Positions 25,569 to 34,332 of a stretch of DNA of 64,000 nt are shown here, piece after piece; within the stretch, counting starts at the first letter, position 1; each line of letters begins with the position of its first letter. The notes under the pieces were generated by a model, which was given only the letters and a program-made list of their open reading frames with translations, was not told the DNA's origin and ran no database searches. The stretch spans positions 682,001-746,000 of the forward strand of contig NZ_CP137080.1 in the NCBI RefSeq assembly GCF_036324365.1. The letters are read 5' to 3'. Made by a program: the position numbers and the translations under genes. The DNA is from Microbacterium limosum (GTDB taxonomy: Bacteria; Actinomycetota; Actinomycetes; Actinomycetales; Microbacteriaceae).

Positions 25569-28435
25569 CGGCGACGACCGCCGCGGAACGCTTCGTCGAA
25601 CGGCACATCGGCACCGACGCCGGCGCCCGGGCCACGATGCTCGCCGCCCTCGGGTACTCCTCGACGGCCGAGCTCATGCGGGCGGCCGTGCCCGCCGCGA
25701 TCCTCGCCGAGCGCGGCGATGACGGCGTCATCCCGCCGGCGGCGACCGAGGCCGAGGCGCTCGCCGAGCTGCGTGCGCTCGCGGGGCGCAACCGCCCGGC
25801 GCGGTCGATGATCGGGCTCGGGTACTACGACACGTTCACGCCCGCCGTCATCGCGCGCGGCGTCTTCGAGAACCCGTCGTGGTACACGGCATACACGCCC
25901 TACCAGCCCGAGATCTCGCAGGGCAGGCTTGAGGCGCTGCTGAACTTCCAGACGATGGTCGCCGACCTCACCGGGCTCGCCACCGCCAACGCGTCGATGC
26001 TCGACGAGGCGACCGCGGTCGTCGAGGGGATGCTGCTGGCCCGGCGCGCCTCGCAGAGCCGCTCGAACGTCTTCCTGGTCGACCCCGATGCGCTGCCTCA
26101 GACCCGCGCCGTGCTCGCGCACCGGGCGGAGGCGCTCGGCATCGAGCTGCGCGAATGGGGCGGGAGCGGGGCAGCGGAGGCCGAGGCGTTCGGGGTCTTC
26201 GTGCAGTACCCGGGAGCCTCGGGGCGCGTGGCCGACCCGACCGCGCTCATCGCCGCCGTGCACGCGTCGGGCGGACTCGCCGTCGTGGCGGCCGACCTGC
26301 TCGCGCTGACCCTGCTCGCCTCCCCCGGCTCGCTCGGCGCCGACATCGCCGTCGGCACGACGCAGCGCTTCGGCGTCCCGATGGGCTTCGGGGGTCCGCA
26401 CGCGGGCTATCTCGCCGTGCGCGCGGGCCTCGAGCGCCAGCTGCCCGGGCGCCTGGTCGGGGTGTCTCAGGATGCCGACGGCGCGCCCGCCTATCGGCTC
26501 TCGCTGCAGACTCGCGAGCAGCACATCCGCCGGGAGAAGGCGACGTCGAACATCTGCACCGCCCAGGTTCTGCTGGCCGTCATGGCGGCCATGTACGCCG
26601 TCTACCACGGGCCCGGCGGGCTCCGGGCGATCGCCGAGCGCGTGCACGGGCACACCGTCGCGCTCGCCGCCGCGCTGCGGGCATCCGGCTGCGAGCTCGT
26701 GTCGGACAGCGCCTTCGACACCGTGCGTGTGCGGGTGCCGGATGCCGCGGCGGTCGTGGGCCGCGCGCGCGAGCGCGGCTACCAGCTGCTGCAGGTCGAC
26801 GGGACGACCGTCGGGATCTCGATGGACGAGACGACGACGGCGGCCGATGTCGCCGCCGTCGCCGAGGCGGTCGGCGGCGGGTTCGCCACCGGCGAGGGGG
26901 AACGTCCCGCTCGGGCGGACGCCCCGGGCGTGGGCCTGCCGGAGGGGCTGCGGCGCGCGGACGGCTACCTGCGGCATCCGGTCTTCCGCACGCATCGCTC
27001 CGAGACGGCCATGATGCGCTACCTCAAGACCCTCGCCGACCGCGACTACGCCCTGGACCGGGGCATGATCCCGCTCGGCTCGTGCACGATGAAGCTCAAC
27101 GCGGCGAGCGAGCTGGCGGCCGCATCGTGGCCCGAGTTCGCCCGGGTGCACCCCTTCGCGCCGGCCGAGGATGTCGAGGGATACCTCGCGCTCATCGAGC
27201 AGCTGGAGACGTGGCTCGCCGAGATGACCGGATACGACACCGTCTCGCTGCAGCCGAACGCGGGGTCCCAGGGCGAGCTCGCGGGCCTGCTCGCGATCCG
27301 CGGCTATCACCGCTCGCGGGGCGACGACGCGCGCGACGTGTGCCTCATCCCCGCCTCGGCGCACGGAACCAACGCGGCCTCCGCGGTGCTCGCCGGCATG
27401 CGGGTCGTCGTCGTGGCGTGCGACGCGGCGGGCAACGTCGACCTCGGCGACCTGCGCGCGAGGATCGCGGCGCACGCCGAGACGCTCTCGGCCCTGATGA
27501 TCACCTACCCGTCCACGCACGGGGTGTACGAGCACGACGTGCTCGAGATCACCGCCGCGGTGCACGACGCCGGCGGACAGGTGTACATCGACGGCGCCAA
27601 CCTCAACGCCCTGCTCGGGTACGCGCGCTTCGGCGACCTCGGCGGCGACGTCTCGCACCTGAACCTGCACAAGACCTTCGCGATTCCGCACGGCGGGGGC
27701 GGGCCGGGCGTCGGTCCCGTCGCGGCGAAGTCGCACCTCGCGCCGTTCCTGCCCTCGCATCCGCGCACGCAGGGCGGCGACGCGCACGGCCGGGCGGGAG
27801 GCCCCGTGGCGGCGGCGCCCTTCGGGTCGGCGTCGATCCTGCCGATCTCGTGGGCGTACGTGCGCATGATGGGGGCGCGCGGGCTGGCGGATGCCACGGC
27901 ATCCGCGGTGCTCGCCGCCAACTACATCGCCACCCGGCTGCGTGCGCACTTCCCCGTGCTGTACACGGGCGAGGGCGGTCTCGTCGCGCACGAGTGCATC
28001 CTCGACCTGCGCCCGCTGCGGGGGCGCACCGGGGTGAGCGTGGACGACGTCGCCAAGCGGCTGATCGACTACGGCTTCCACGCGCCGACGATGTCCTTCC
28101 CGGTGGCGGGCACGCTCATGGTGGAGCCGACCGAGAGCGAGGATCTCGCCGAGCTCGACCGCTTCTGCGACGCGATGATCGCGATCCACGACGAGGCCGA
28201 GCGCGTCGGGGCGGGGGAGTGGCCGGCCGACGACAATCCCCTCGTCAACGCCCCGCACACGGCGGAGTCGCTCGTGGACGCGCACTGGCGGCATCCTTAC
28301 TCCCGCGAACGGGCCGTGTTCCCGGTGCGCTCGCTCGTGCGAGCCAAGTACTGGCCGCCCGTGCGCCGGGTCGACCAGGCCTGGGGCGACCGCAACCTCG
28401 CGTGCGCCTGCCCCCCGGTGGAGGCCTTCGCGTAG
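25565..28435 (+). CDS. gcvP: Glycine dehydrogenase (decarboxylating), P protein
   Basis: A 956-residue single-chain P protein, combining the two halves that are separate GcvPA and GcvPB in some bacteria. The PLP lysine is in [18 protein letters not shown] at ~residue 708. Other landmarks are [67 protein letters not shown] and [15 protein letters not shown]. It decarboxylates glycine and passes the aminomethyl group to GcvH. The GTG at 25565 overlaps the gcvH stop. The operon ends here with a repeat-rich region. Confidence 0.97.
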   Translation: MTATTAAERFVERHIGTDAGARATMLAALGYSSTAELMRAAVPAAILAERGDDGVIPPAATEAEALAELRALAGRNRPARSMIGLGYYDTFTPAVIARGVFENPSWYTAYTPYQPEISQGRLEALLNFQTMVADLTGLATANASMLDEATAVVEGMLLARRASQSRSNVFLVDPDALPQTRAVLAHRAEALGIELREWGGSGAAEAEAFGVFVQYPGASGRVADPTALIAAVHASGGLAVVAADLLALTLLASPGSLGADIAVGTTQRFGVPMGFGGPHAGYLAVRAGLERQLPGRLVGVSQDADGAPAYRLSLQTREQHIRREKATSNICTAQVLLAVMAAMYAVYHGPGGLRAIAERVHGHTVALAAALRASGCELVSDSAFDTVRVRVPDAAAVVGRARERGYQLLQVDGTTVGISMDETTTAADVAAVAEAVGGGFATGEGERPARADAPGVGLPEGLRRADGYLRHPVFRTHRSETAMMRYLKTLADRDYALDRGMIPLGSCTMKLNAASELAAASWPEFARVHPFAPAEDVEGYLALIEQLETWLAEMTGYDTVSLQPNAGSQGELAGLLAIRGYHRSRGDDARDVCLIPASAHGTNAASAVLAGMRVVVVACDAAGNVDLGDLRARIAAHAETLSALMITYPSTHGVYEHDVLEITAAVHDAGGQVYIDGANLNALLGYARFGDLGGDVSHLNLHKTFAIPHGGGGPGVGPVAAKSHLAPFLPSHPRTQGGDAHGRAGGPVAAAPFGSASILPISWAYVRMMGARGLADATASAVLAANYIATRLRAHFPVLYTGEGGLVAHECILDLRPLRGRTGVSVDDVAKRLIDYGFHAPTMSFPVAGTLMVEPTESEDLAELDRFCDAMIAIHDEAERVGAGEWPADDNPLVNAPHTAESLVDAHWRHPYSRERAVFPVRSLVRAKYWPPVRRVDQAWGDRNLACACPPVEAFA

Positions 28436-28439
28436 CCTC

Positions 28440-28495
28440 GCCCCGCCCCGCCCCGCCCCGCCCCGCCCCGGCGCGCCCGCGCCCGCGCCCGCGCC
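28440..28495. repeat. Simple repeats: (CCCCG)6 then (GCGCCC)3-like
   Basis: Directly after gcvP, six tandem CCCCG units (28441-28470) are followed by three GCGCCC-type units. The minus strand therefore has many GGGG runs and could form a G-quadruplex. The stretch is non-coding. Confidence 0.85.
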
Positions 28496-28501
28496 GCCCC
28501 G

Positions 28502-28568
28502 CGAAACACCAGATCTGCGCCGAGACCCCATCCGGCGGCCGGGGTCTGGCCTCGGGTGTGGTGTTTCG
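28502..28568. repeat. Palindromic element, copy A
   Basis: Nested inverted repeat: outer arms CGAAACACCA (28502-28511) and TGGTGTTTCG (28559-28568), inner arms AGACCCC (28523-28529) and GGGGTCT (28541-28547). The left part contains the half-site ACACCAGATCTGCGCCGA (28506-28523), also found in copy B and near 10487. It lies between the convergent gcvP and AbiEi-like genes, so it may double as a terminator. Confidence 0.75.
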
Positions 28569-28570
28569 TG

Positions 28571-29515
28571 TCAGCGCCACGCGCCGCGGAGGGTCGCGAG
28601 CATCGCGCGGTCGGGTGCGTCGACCTGCGGCAGCCCCGCGCCGAGCAGCTTGTCGAGCAGCGGCCGCACGCGATGCGCGTCTCCCCAATCCCATCTGGTG
28701 AAGCTGCGGCAGCGGCGTCGGAGGCGATCCTCGCGCAGCTTCTCCTTCACGACCCCGCGTACCGCGGCTTCCGCCGTCGCCGCGCGGTACTTCCCGTAGC
28801 CGTCCGACTCGCCGATGGTCGAGTAGTCGGGCCACCAGAAGTCGGGGCGGTCTTCGTGACCGTCCGTGAAGAACGTCCGCTGCAGGATGGGGACGGGGAA
28901 GCCCAGCCACGAGATGACCGCGCGGCTGACGGATTCTCCCGTCGACTCCGCACGCGCGTCAGCGAAGTCCCACACCCACGCGAGCATTCGCTCGTGGCGC
29001 CGATTCGGGTCCGACAGGCTGTGCGCCCGGATCGACTCCCGGTGAAGACCTCTCGACAGCGCCGTGTCGGCGACGGCGAGCGCGTACGCCGGTGGGAGAT
29101 GCCGCGCGGTGTCCACGACCGTCGTGATGAGGTCGGTCGCGAGCGCTCCGGCGACGTGGGTGACGACGCGCGGCCGCTCCGATGCGTGAACCACGACGTC
29201 GCCGAAGCGTCGCGTCGAGCGCCGGTCGGGATCGAAGAAGTGGATGTCGCGCGGTTCCCCGAAGGTGGGCAGCCCATGCGCGACGGCCGCCGATTCCCGC
29301 ATCAGCGCGGCATCCGGGAAGACGAGCACGGCCGCTGCGACGCGCTCGCGATAGCGTTCGTGCGGCGGGAGCGCGGCCCACCAGTCCGCAGGCGCGTATA
29401 CGCCGGGCCGCACGCGCGCGAGCTCCCCCGACCGCACCCGGCGATAGAGCCCCTGCGGCATCCGTCGGTCGTCAGCGGAGAGCAGCAGGCTCCCGCCTGC
29501 GTCGGGTGTGAGCAT
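28571..29515 (-). CDS. AbiEi-like N-terminal domain protein with C-terminal PD-(D/E)XK-like region
   Basis: A 314-residue orphan common in Microbacteriaceae. The N-terminal ~90 residues resemble the winged-helix antitoxin domain of AbiEi type (PQGLYRRVRSGELARVRPGVY). The C-terminal ~110 residues resemble DUF559/very-short-patch-repair-like nucleases: DRPDFWWPDYSTIGESDGYGKY has the D...E-x-D-G-x-x-K-Y spacing of that fold. No AbiEii toxin gene is next to it, so a toxin-antitoxin role is doubtful. Palindromic repeats flank it on both sides, and its codon use includes more AT-ending codons than its neighbours, which may indicate transfer. Confidence 0.8.
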   Translation of the reverse strand: MLTPDAGGSLLLSADDRRMPQGLYRRVRSGELARVRPGVYAPADWWAALPPHERYRERVAAAVLVFPDAALMRESAAVAHGLPTFGEPRDIHFFDPDRRSTRRFGDVVVHASERPRVVTHVAGALATDLITTVVDTARHLPPAYALAVADTALSRGLHRESIRAHSLSDPNRRHERMLAWVWDFADARAESTGESVSRAVISWLGFPVPILQRTFFTDGHEDRPDFWWPDYSTIGESDGYGKYRAATAEAAVRGVVKEKLREDRLRRRCRSFTRWDWGDAHRVRPLLDKLLGAGLPQVDAPDRAMLATLRGAWR

Positions 29516-29620
29516 GCGACCACCCTCGCGCGATCGTCCCCGGGTGGCCGGTCGCGCGCCCATCGTCCGTGGAGCGCTCGCCGGGCGGCGGGACGGGGAG
29601 AAGCGTGCGCGGTGGGCGAC

Positions 29621-29679
29621 ACACCGGATTTGCGCCGAAACACCAGCCGAGGACCGATGTGTCGGCGCAGATGTGGTGT
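29621..29679. repeat. Palindromic element, copy B
   Basis: Two inverted 18-bp arms, ACACCGGATTTGCGCCGA (29621-29638) and the reverse complement of ACACCACATCTGCGCCGA (29662-29679), match each other at 15 of 18 positions. Both match the half-site in copy A. The element fills the gap between the AbiEi-like and CPBP genes. Confidence 0.75.
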
Positions 29680-29703
29680 CTCGCGGGGCGGGGCGGCGCG
29701 GGG

Positions 29704-30552
29704 TCAGGGCGAGGGGGTCGGGGTTGGGGTGCCTGACGGCGCGGGGACGGGGCCGAAGATCCCCGGCCAGAGCGCGGCCGCAAGCGGATACCCGACGAAG
29801 GCGATGACGTCGATGAGGGTGTGCGCGATCACGAGCGGCATGACCCGCCCCCACCGCTTGTAGCACCAGCCGAAGACGATCCCCATCACGAAGTTGCCGA
29901 TGATCGGGCCGAAGCCCTGGTATGCGTGGTAGGCCGCGCGCAGCGTCGCCGATGCGATGATGATCGGCCACCACCCCCACCCCAACCGGCGCAGGCGGTC
30001 GAAGAGATAGCCGAGCATGATGACCTCTTCGAGCAGCCCCGCGCGCAGTGCGGAGAGCACCAGCAGCGGCACTGCCCACCACGCGGCATCCAGCGGCGAG
30101 GCCTGCACCGCCACCGTCGCGCCGAGTGTCCGTCCCACGGCGTAGAGCCCGAGGCCCGGCACCCCGATGACGAGGATGAGGAGGATGCCGCGGCCCGCGT
30201 CGCCTCCGAAGCGGGTGAAGTCCAGCCCGATCCGCCGCAGCGCGTTCGATCCCGGCTCCCACAGCAGGTAGACCACCAGCGCGACCAGCGCCAGGTCGAA
30301 GAACACCGACAGGATCTGGTACAGCGCATCCCAGAGGGCCGCGTCGTCGCGGGAGGGATTGAGGGCGGTCTGCTGCTGTCCGAGGGGCACCGAGATCGTC
30401 AGCCGTCGCACGAGCGTGAGCACGGAATACAACGCCGACTGGCCGAGCGTGACGGCGAGAACGATACCCAGTTCCCAGCGCAGCCGGACCCGGTTCAACG
30501 GCGGATTCACAGCGGGATGGGGAGTCACCTCGTCAGATTGCCATATCCGCAC
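29704..30552 (-). CDS. CPBP family intramembrane metalloprotease
   Basis: A 282-residue membrane protein with about eight helices. The CPBP (CAAX protease and bacteriocin-processing) motifs are present: LLEEVIMLGYLFDRL (motif 1, tandem Glu), LRAAYHAYQGFG (motif 2, His) and NFVMGIVFGWCYKRW (motif 3, Asn), then IAHTLIDVIAF (motif 4, His). The C-terminal tail is Pro/Thr-rich. The start is taken at GTG 30552; a second GTG at 30528 is possible. The role in this organism is unknown. It diverges from the peptide transporter operon. Confidence 0.88.
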   Translation of the reverse strand: MRIWQSDEVTPHPAVNPPLNRVRLRWELGIVLAVTLGQSALYSVLTLVRRLTISVPLGQQQTALNPSRDDAALWDALYQILSVFFDLALVALVVYLLWEPGSNALRRIGLDFTRFGGDAGRGILLILVIGVPGLGLYAVGRTLGATVAVQASPLDAAWWAVPLLVLSALRAGLLEEVIMLGYLFDRLRRLGWGWWPIIIASATLRAAYHAYQGFGPIIGNFVMGIVFGWCYKRWGRVMPLVIAHTLIDVIAFVGYPLAAALWPGIFGPVPAPSGTPTPTPSP

Positions 30553-30688
30553 GGCACTGAGTAAAGGCTATGTAACGGTTCTGACGATGATTTGGAGCAA
30601 TCGGATCAGCGTGCCTATGGTTTCCCCATCCCGCTCGGCTCACCTCCGTGACGCCTGGGCGAAAACAACCTTTCTTCATGGAGGAACA

Positions 30689-32308
30689 GTGAAGCGCAAC
30701 AGAATCGCCCTCTCCGGGCTCGCGCTGCTGGGCGTCGGCGGGCTCACGCTCGCAGGCTGCGCCAGCGGCGGCACCGATGAAGGCACCGACGGGGGCGCGA
30801 GCGCCGCGATCATCACGACCAACGGCTCGGAGCCCGAGAACCCGTTGATCCCCACCGCCACCAACGAGGTCGGCGGAGGCAAGATCCTCGACGCGATCTT
30901 CGCGGGTCTGGTCTCGTACGAGGCCGACGGCACCCCCGTCAACGACATGGCCGAGGAGATCGTCGTCGACGACCCTCAGAACATCACCGTGAAGATCAAG
31001 GAGGGCCAGTTCTTCACCGACGGTGAAGAGGTCACGGCCGACAACTTCATCAACGCCTGGAACTACGGCGCTCTGCTGTCGAACGAGCAGTACAACAGCT
31101 ACTTCTTCGAGGACATCGAGGGCTTCAGCTACGACGAGGACTCGGAGCTCACCGGCCTCGAGCAGGTGGACGAGTACACGTTCACGATCGCGCTGAACAA
31201 GCCGGCCTCGGACTTCCCGCTGCGCCTGGGCTACTCGGCCTACTACCCGCTTCCCGACGCCGCATTCGAGGACATGGATGCGTTCGGCGAGAGCCCGATC
31301 GGCAACGGTCCGTACATGCTCGCCAGCGAGGACGCGTGGCAGCACGACGTGCAGATCGACCTTGTCAAGAACGAGGAGTACCAGGGTGTGCGCCAGGCGG
31401 CCAACGGCGGCCTGACCATCAACTTCTACGCGACGCAGGATGCCGCGTACGCCGACCTGCTGGGCGGCGAGGTCGACGTGATCGACGCGATCCCGCCGTC
31501 GTCGCTGGCCTCCTTCGAGTCGGACCTGGGCGACCGCGCGGTCAACCAGCCGGCCGCGGTGTTCCAGTCCTTCACGATCCACTCCGAGCTGCCGCACTTC
31601 TCCGGCGAGGAGGGCGAGCTCCGCCGCGCCGCCATCTCGATGGCGATCAACCGCGAGGAGATCACCGACACGATCTTCCAGGGCAGCCGCACCCCCGCGA
31701 GCGACTTCACGTCGCCCGTCATCGACGGCTGGACCGACTCGCTCGAGGGCGCCGATGTCCTGGAGTACAACCCCGAGCAGGCCCAGGCCCTGTGGGCGGA
31801 GGCCGACGCCATCTCCCCGTGGGAGGGCACCTTCCAGATCGCGTACAACGCCGACGGCGGCCACGACCAGTGGGTCGACGCCGTGTCGAACTCGATCCAG
31901 AACACCCTCGGCATCGACGCGTCGGGCGCGGCCTACCCCACCTTCGCCGAGCTGCGCGAGCTGGTGAACTCCCGCACCATCACGACGGCGTTCCGCACCG
32001 GCTGGCAGGCCGACTACCCGGGTCTGTACAACTTCCTCGGGCCGCTCTACGCGACCAATGCGGGCTCCAACGACGGCGACTACTCGAACCCCGAGTTCGA
32101 CGCCCTGCTCGCCGAGGGAATCTCGACGGATGACCAGGAGGCCGCCAACGAGCTGTTCCAGCAGGCGCAGGAGATCCTCCTCGCCGATCTGCCGGCCATC
32201 CCGCTCTGGTACTCGAACGTGACCGGCGGATACGCCGACACCGTCGAGAACGTGGAGTTCGGCTGGAACTCGGTTCCGCTCTACCACGAGATCACGAAGG
32301 GCGAATAG
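30689..32308 (+). CDS. Oligopeptide ABC transporter substrate-binding lipoprotein (SBP family 5), first copy
   Basis: A 539-residue extracytoplasmic solute receptor. The signal peptide has a lipobox, GGLTLAGC, with lipidated Cys24. The mature protein has the family-5 features IVVDDPQNITVKIKEGQFF, FSYDEDSEL and the opening INAWNYGALLS region, and ends with IPLWYSNVTGGY. The GTG at 30689 has GGAGGAA upstream. It heads the operon with OppB, OppC and OppDF. A 16-bp perfect hairpin just after its stop could raise its level relative to the permeases, as is common for binding-protein genes. Confidence 0.94.
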   Translation: MKRNRIALSGLALLGVGGLTLAGCASGGTDEGTDGGASAAIITTNGSEPENPLIPTATNEVGGGKILDAIFAGLVSYEADGTPVNDMAEEIVVDDPQNITVKIKEGQFFTDGEEVTADNFINAWNYGALLSNEQYNSYFFEDIEGFSYDEDSELTGLEQVDEYTFTIALNKPASDFPLRLGYSAYYPLPDAAFEDMDAFGESPIGNGPYMLASEDAWQHDVQIDLVKNEEYQGVRQAANGGLTINFYATQDAAYADLLGGEVDVIDAIPPSSLASFESDLGDRAVNQPAAVFQSFTIHSELPHFSGEEGELRRAAISMAINREEITDTIFQGSRTPASDFTSPVIDGWTDSLEGADVLEYNPEQAQALWAEADAISPWEGTFQIAYNADGGHDQWVDAVSNSIQNTLGIDASGAAYPTFAELRELVNSRTITTAFRTGWQADYPGLYNFLGPLYATNAGSNDGDYSNPEFDALLAEGISTDDQEAANELFQQAQEILLADLPAIPLWYSNVTGGYADTVENVEFGWNSVPLYHEITKGE

Positions 32309-32321
32309 GCTCGATCTCACC

Positions 32322-32357
32322 TCGCGAGGCGGTGACGACCACGTCACCGCCTCGCGA
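32322..32357. terminator. Strong intra-operon hairpin after the binding-protein gene
   Basis: A perfect 16-bp stem (TCGCGAGGCGGTGACG and its complement) with an ACCA tetraloop, 13 bases after the stop. No T-run follows and the permease operon continues 108 bases on, so it is probably a 3' stabilising or partial-termination hairpin. Confidence 0.75.
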
Positions 32358-32465
32358 CATGTTTCCCCGGGGTATCGCGCGCGTCGCACCCGACGCGGCA
32401 CGATGCTCTCAGGGCGCCCACGTCAACCCCGCGTGCGCGCCCGATGATCTCGGAGGGAGAAGAGG

Positions 32466-33395
32466 GTGGCCAGCTACATCCTCAGACGACTGCTGCAGGT
32501 GATCCCGGTCTTCTTCGGGGCCACGCTGCTCATCTATTTCATGGTCTTCGCCATGCCGGGGGACCCGATCCTCGCCCTCTTCGGCGACCGGACCCCCAAC
32601 CCGAACCTGCTCGAGCAGATCCGGGAGCAGTACCACCTGAACGACCCGTTCATCGTGCAGTACTTCTACTACATCCTGGGCGTGTTCCAGGGCGACTTCG
32701 GCGTGAGCTTCTCAGGCCAGCCGGTCGCCGACGTCCTCGCGCGCACGTTCCCGGTGACGCTGCGCCTCGCGGTCATGGCCATCGCGATCGAGCTCGTGCT
32801 GGCGGTCATCATCGGCACCATCTCGGGCATCCGCAAGGGCAAGGTCTTCGACAACACCTCGCTCGTCATCGCCCTGATCTTCGTCGCGGTGCCGATCTTC
32901 GTGCTCGCATTCCTCGCGCAGTACTTCCTCGCGATCCAGCTCGGCTGGTTCCGCCCCACCGTCGGGGCGCAGAACGACTGGGGCGACCTCTGGCTCCCGG
33001 CGATCGTGCTGGGCCTGAGCCTCTACGCCACGAGCATGCGGCTCACGCGCGCCTCCGTCATCGACGCCCTCAATCAGGACTGGGTGCGCACCGCCTACAG
33101 CAAGGGACTGCCGCGCCGCCGCGTCGTCCCCGTGCACGTGCTGCGCAACTCCCTCCTGCCGGTCATCACCAACTCGGCCACCAACTTCGGTGTGCTCATG
33201 GTCGGCGCGACCGTCACGGAGGGCATCTTCAACGTCCCGGGCGTCGGCCAGACCCTGTACTCCGCCGTCACCCGGCAGGAGGGGCCGACCGTGGTGTCCT
33301 TCGTCACGGTGTTCGTGATCTTCTACGTGCTGGTCAACCTCGTGGTCGACCTGCTCTACGGCCTGCTCGACCCGAGGATCCGCTATGCCAAGTGA
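32466..33395 (+). CDS. ABC transporter permease, OppB/DppB family
   Basis: A 309-residue inner-membrane permease with six predicted helices. It begins with the family's SYILRRLLQVIPVFFGATLL and carries the EAA-like coupling loop DWVRTAYSKGLPRRRVVPVH at ~residues 205-225, which contacts the ATPase. GGAGGGAGAAG precedes the GTG. It shares an 11-base overlap with the OppC gene. It should transport peptides delivered by the binding protein upstream. Confidence 0.95.
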   Translation: MASYILRRLLQVIPVFFGATLLIYFMVFAMPGDPILALFGDRTPNPNLLEQIREQYHLNDPFIVQYFYYILGVFQGDFGVSFSGQPVADVLARTFPVTLRLAVMAIAIELVLAVIIGTISGIRKGKVFDNTSLVIALIFVAVPIFVLAFLAQYFLAIQLGWFRPTVGAQNDWGDLWLPAIVLGLSLYATSMRLTRASVIDALNQDWVRTAYSKGLPRRRVVPVHVLRNSLLPVITNSATNFGVLMVGATVTEGIFNVPGVGQTLYSAVTRQEGPTVVSFVTVFVIFYVLVNLVVDLLYGLLDPRIRYAK

Positions 33396-34332
33396 TCAGC
33401 TCTCGCCGAACCACTACGTCGCCCCGGTCAAGAGCGCCGAGGTCACGGTGGACGCCGTGCGCGTCGACGCCAAGCCCAGCAGCCTGTGGCGGGATGCCTG
33501 GACCGACATCCGCCGCCGCCCGACGTTCTGGGTGACCAGCGTCGTCGTGGTGGTCGTCGTGCTCATGGCGATCTTCCCGACCCTGTTCACGCAGGTGCCG
33601 CCCGATCGCGAGTGCTTCCTGAGCAATTCCAACGGCGGACCCGCGCCGGGGCATCCACTCGGCTTCACCTTCCAGGGCTGCGACATCTGGTCGCGCCTCG
33701 TGTGGGGTGCGCGCACGTCGCTCGTCGTGGGTCTGCTCGCGACCCTGATCGGGACCGTGATCGGGACGGTGATGGGCGCCCTCGCCGGTTTCTACGGCGG
33801 GTGGCTCGACTCGATCCTCTCGCGGATCGGCGACATCTTCTTCGCGATCCCCTACATCCTCGCGGCGATTGTCGTGATGAGCGTCTTCTCACAGAACCGC
33901 ACGCCGCTCGTGCTGGCCTTCGCGATCGGCGGTTTCGCATGGGCGTCGACCGCGCGCGTCGTGCGAGCGGAGGTGCTGCGGGTGCGTCAGGCCGACTTCG
34001 TGATGGCCTCGCGCGCGCTCGGCCTCTCGCGTTTCCGCACTCTGGTCTCGCACGTGCTCCCGAACGCCTTCGCCCCCGTGCTCGTCATCGCGACGATCAC
34101 GCTCGGTGCGGCGATCTCGGCCGAAGCGACCCTGTCGTTCCTGGGTGTCGGTCTCGGCAGCGACACGATGTCGTGGGGACTGGACATCAGCCAGGCGCAG
34201 TCGTCGCTGCGCGTGGCGCCGATGGCCCTCATCTACCCCTCGATCGCCCTCACCGTGACGATCCTGGCATTCATCATCCTGGGCGAACTGCTCCGAGACG
34301 CCCTCGACCCGAAGGCGAGGGCCCGCCGATGA
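33385..34332 (+). CDS. ABC transporter permease, OppC/DppC family
   Basis: A 315-residue permease with an N-terminal cytosolic extension (~40 residues) typical of OppC, then six helices (FWVTSVVVVVVVLMAIFPTL first). The coupling loop ASRALGLSRFRTLVSHVLPN is at ~residues 209-228. ATG at 33385 lies inside the end of the OppB gene and its stop overlaps the ATPase start (ATGA). It pairs with OppB to form the channel. Confidence 0.95.
   Translation: MPSDQLSPNHYVAPVKSAEVTVDAVRVDAKPSSLWRDAWTDIRRRPTFWVTSVVVVVVVLMAIFPTLFTQVPPDRECFLSNSNGGPAPGHPLGFTFQGCDIWSRLVWGARTSLVVGLLATLIGTVIGTVMGALAGFYGGWLDSILSRIGDIFFAIPYILAAIVVMSVFSQNRTPLVLAFAIGGFAWASTARVVRAEVLRVRQADFVMASRALGLSRFRTLVSHVLPNAFAPVLVIATITLGAAISAEATLSFLGVGLGSDTMSWGLDISQAQSSLRVAPMALIYPSIALTVTILAFIILGELLRDALDPKARARR

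Noticed and set aside
28440..28495. Tandem repeats considered as a CRISPR array
   Set aside because: Units are 5-6 bases with no spacers, and no cas genes are in the window.
25532..28531. Minus-strand open frame of ~1000 codons opposite gcvP
   Set aside because: Its residues are Arg/Gly/Ala-rich with no family resemblance, while gcvP on the other strand is complete and conserved.
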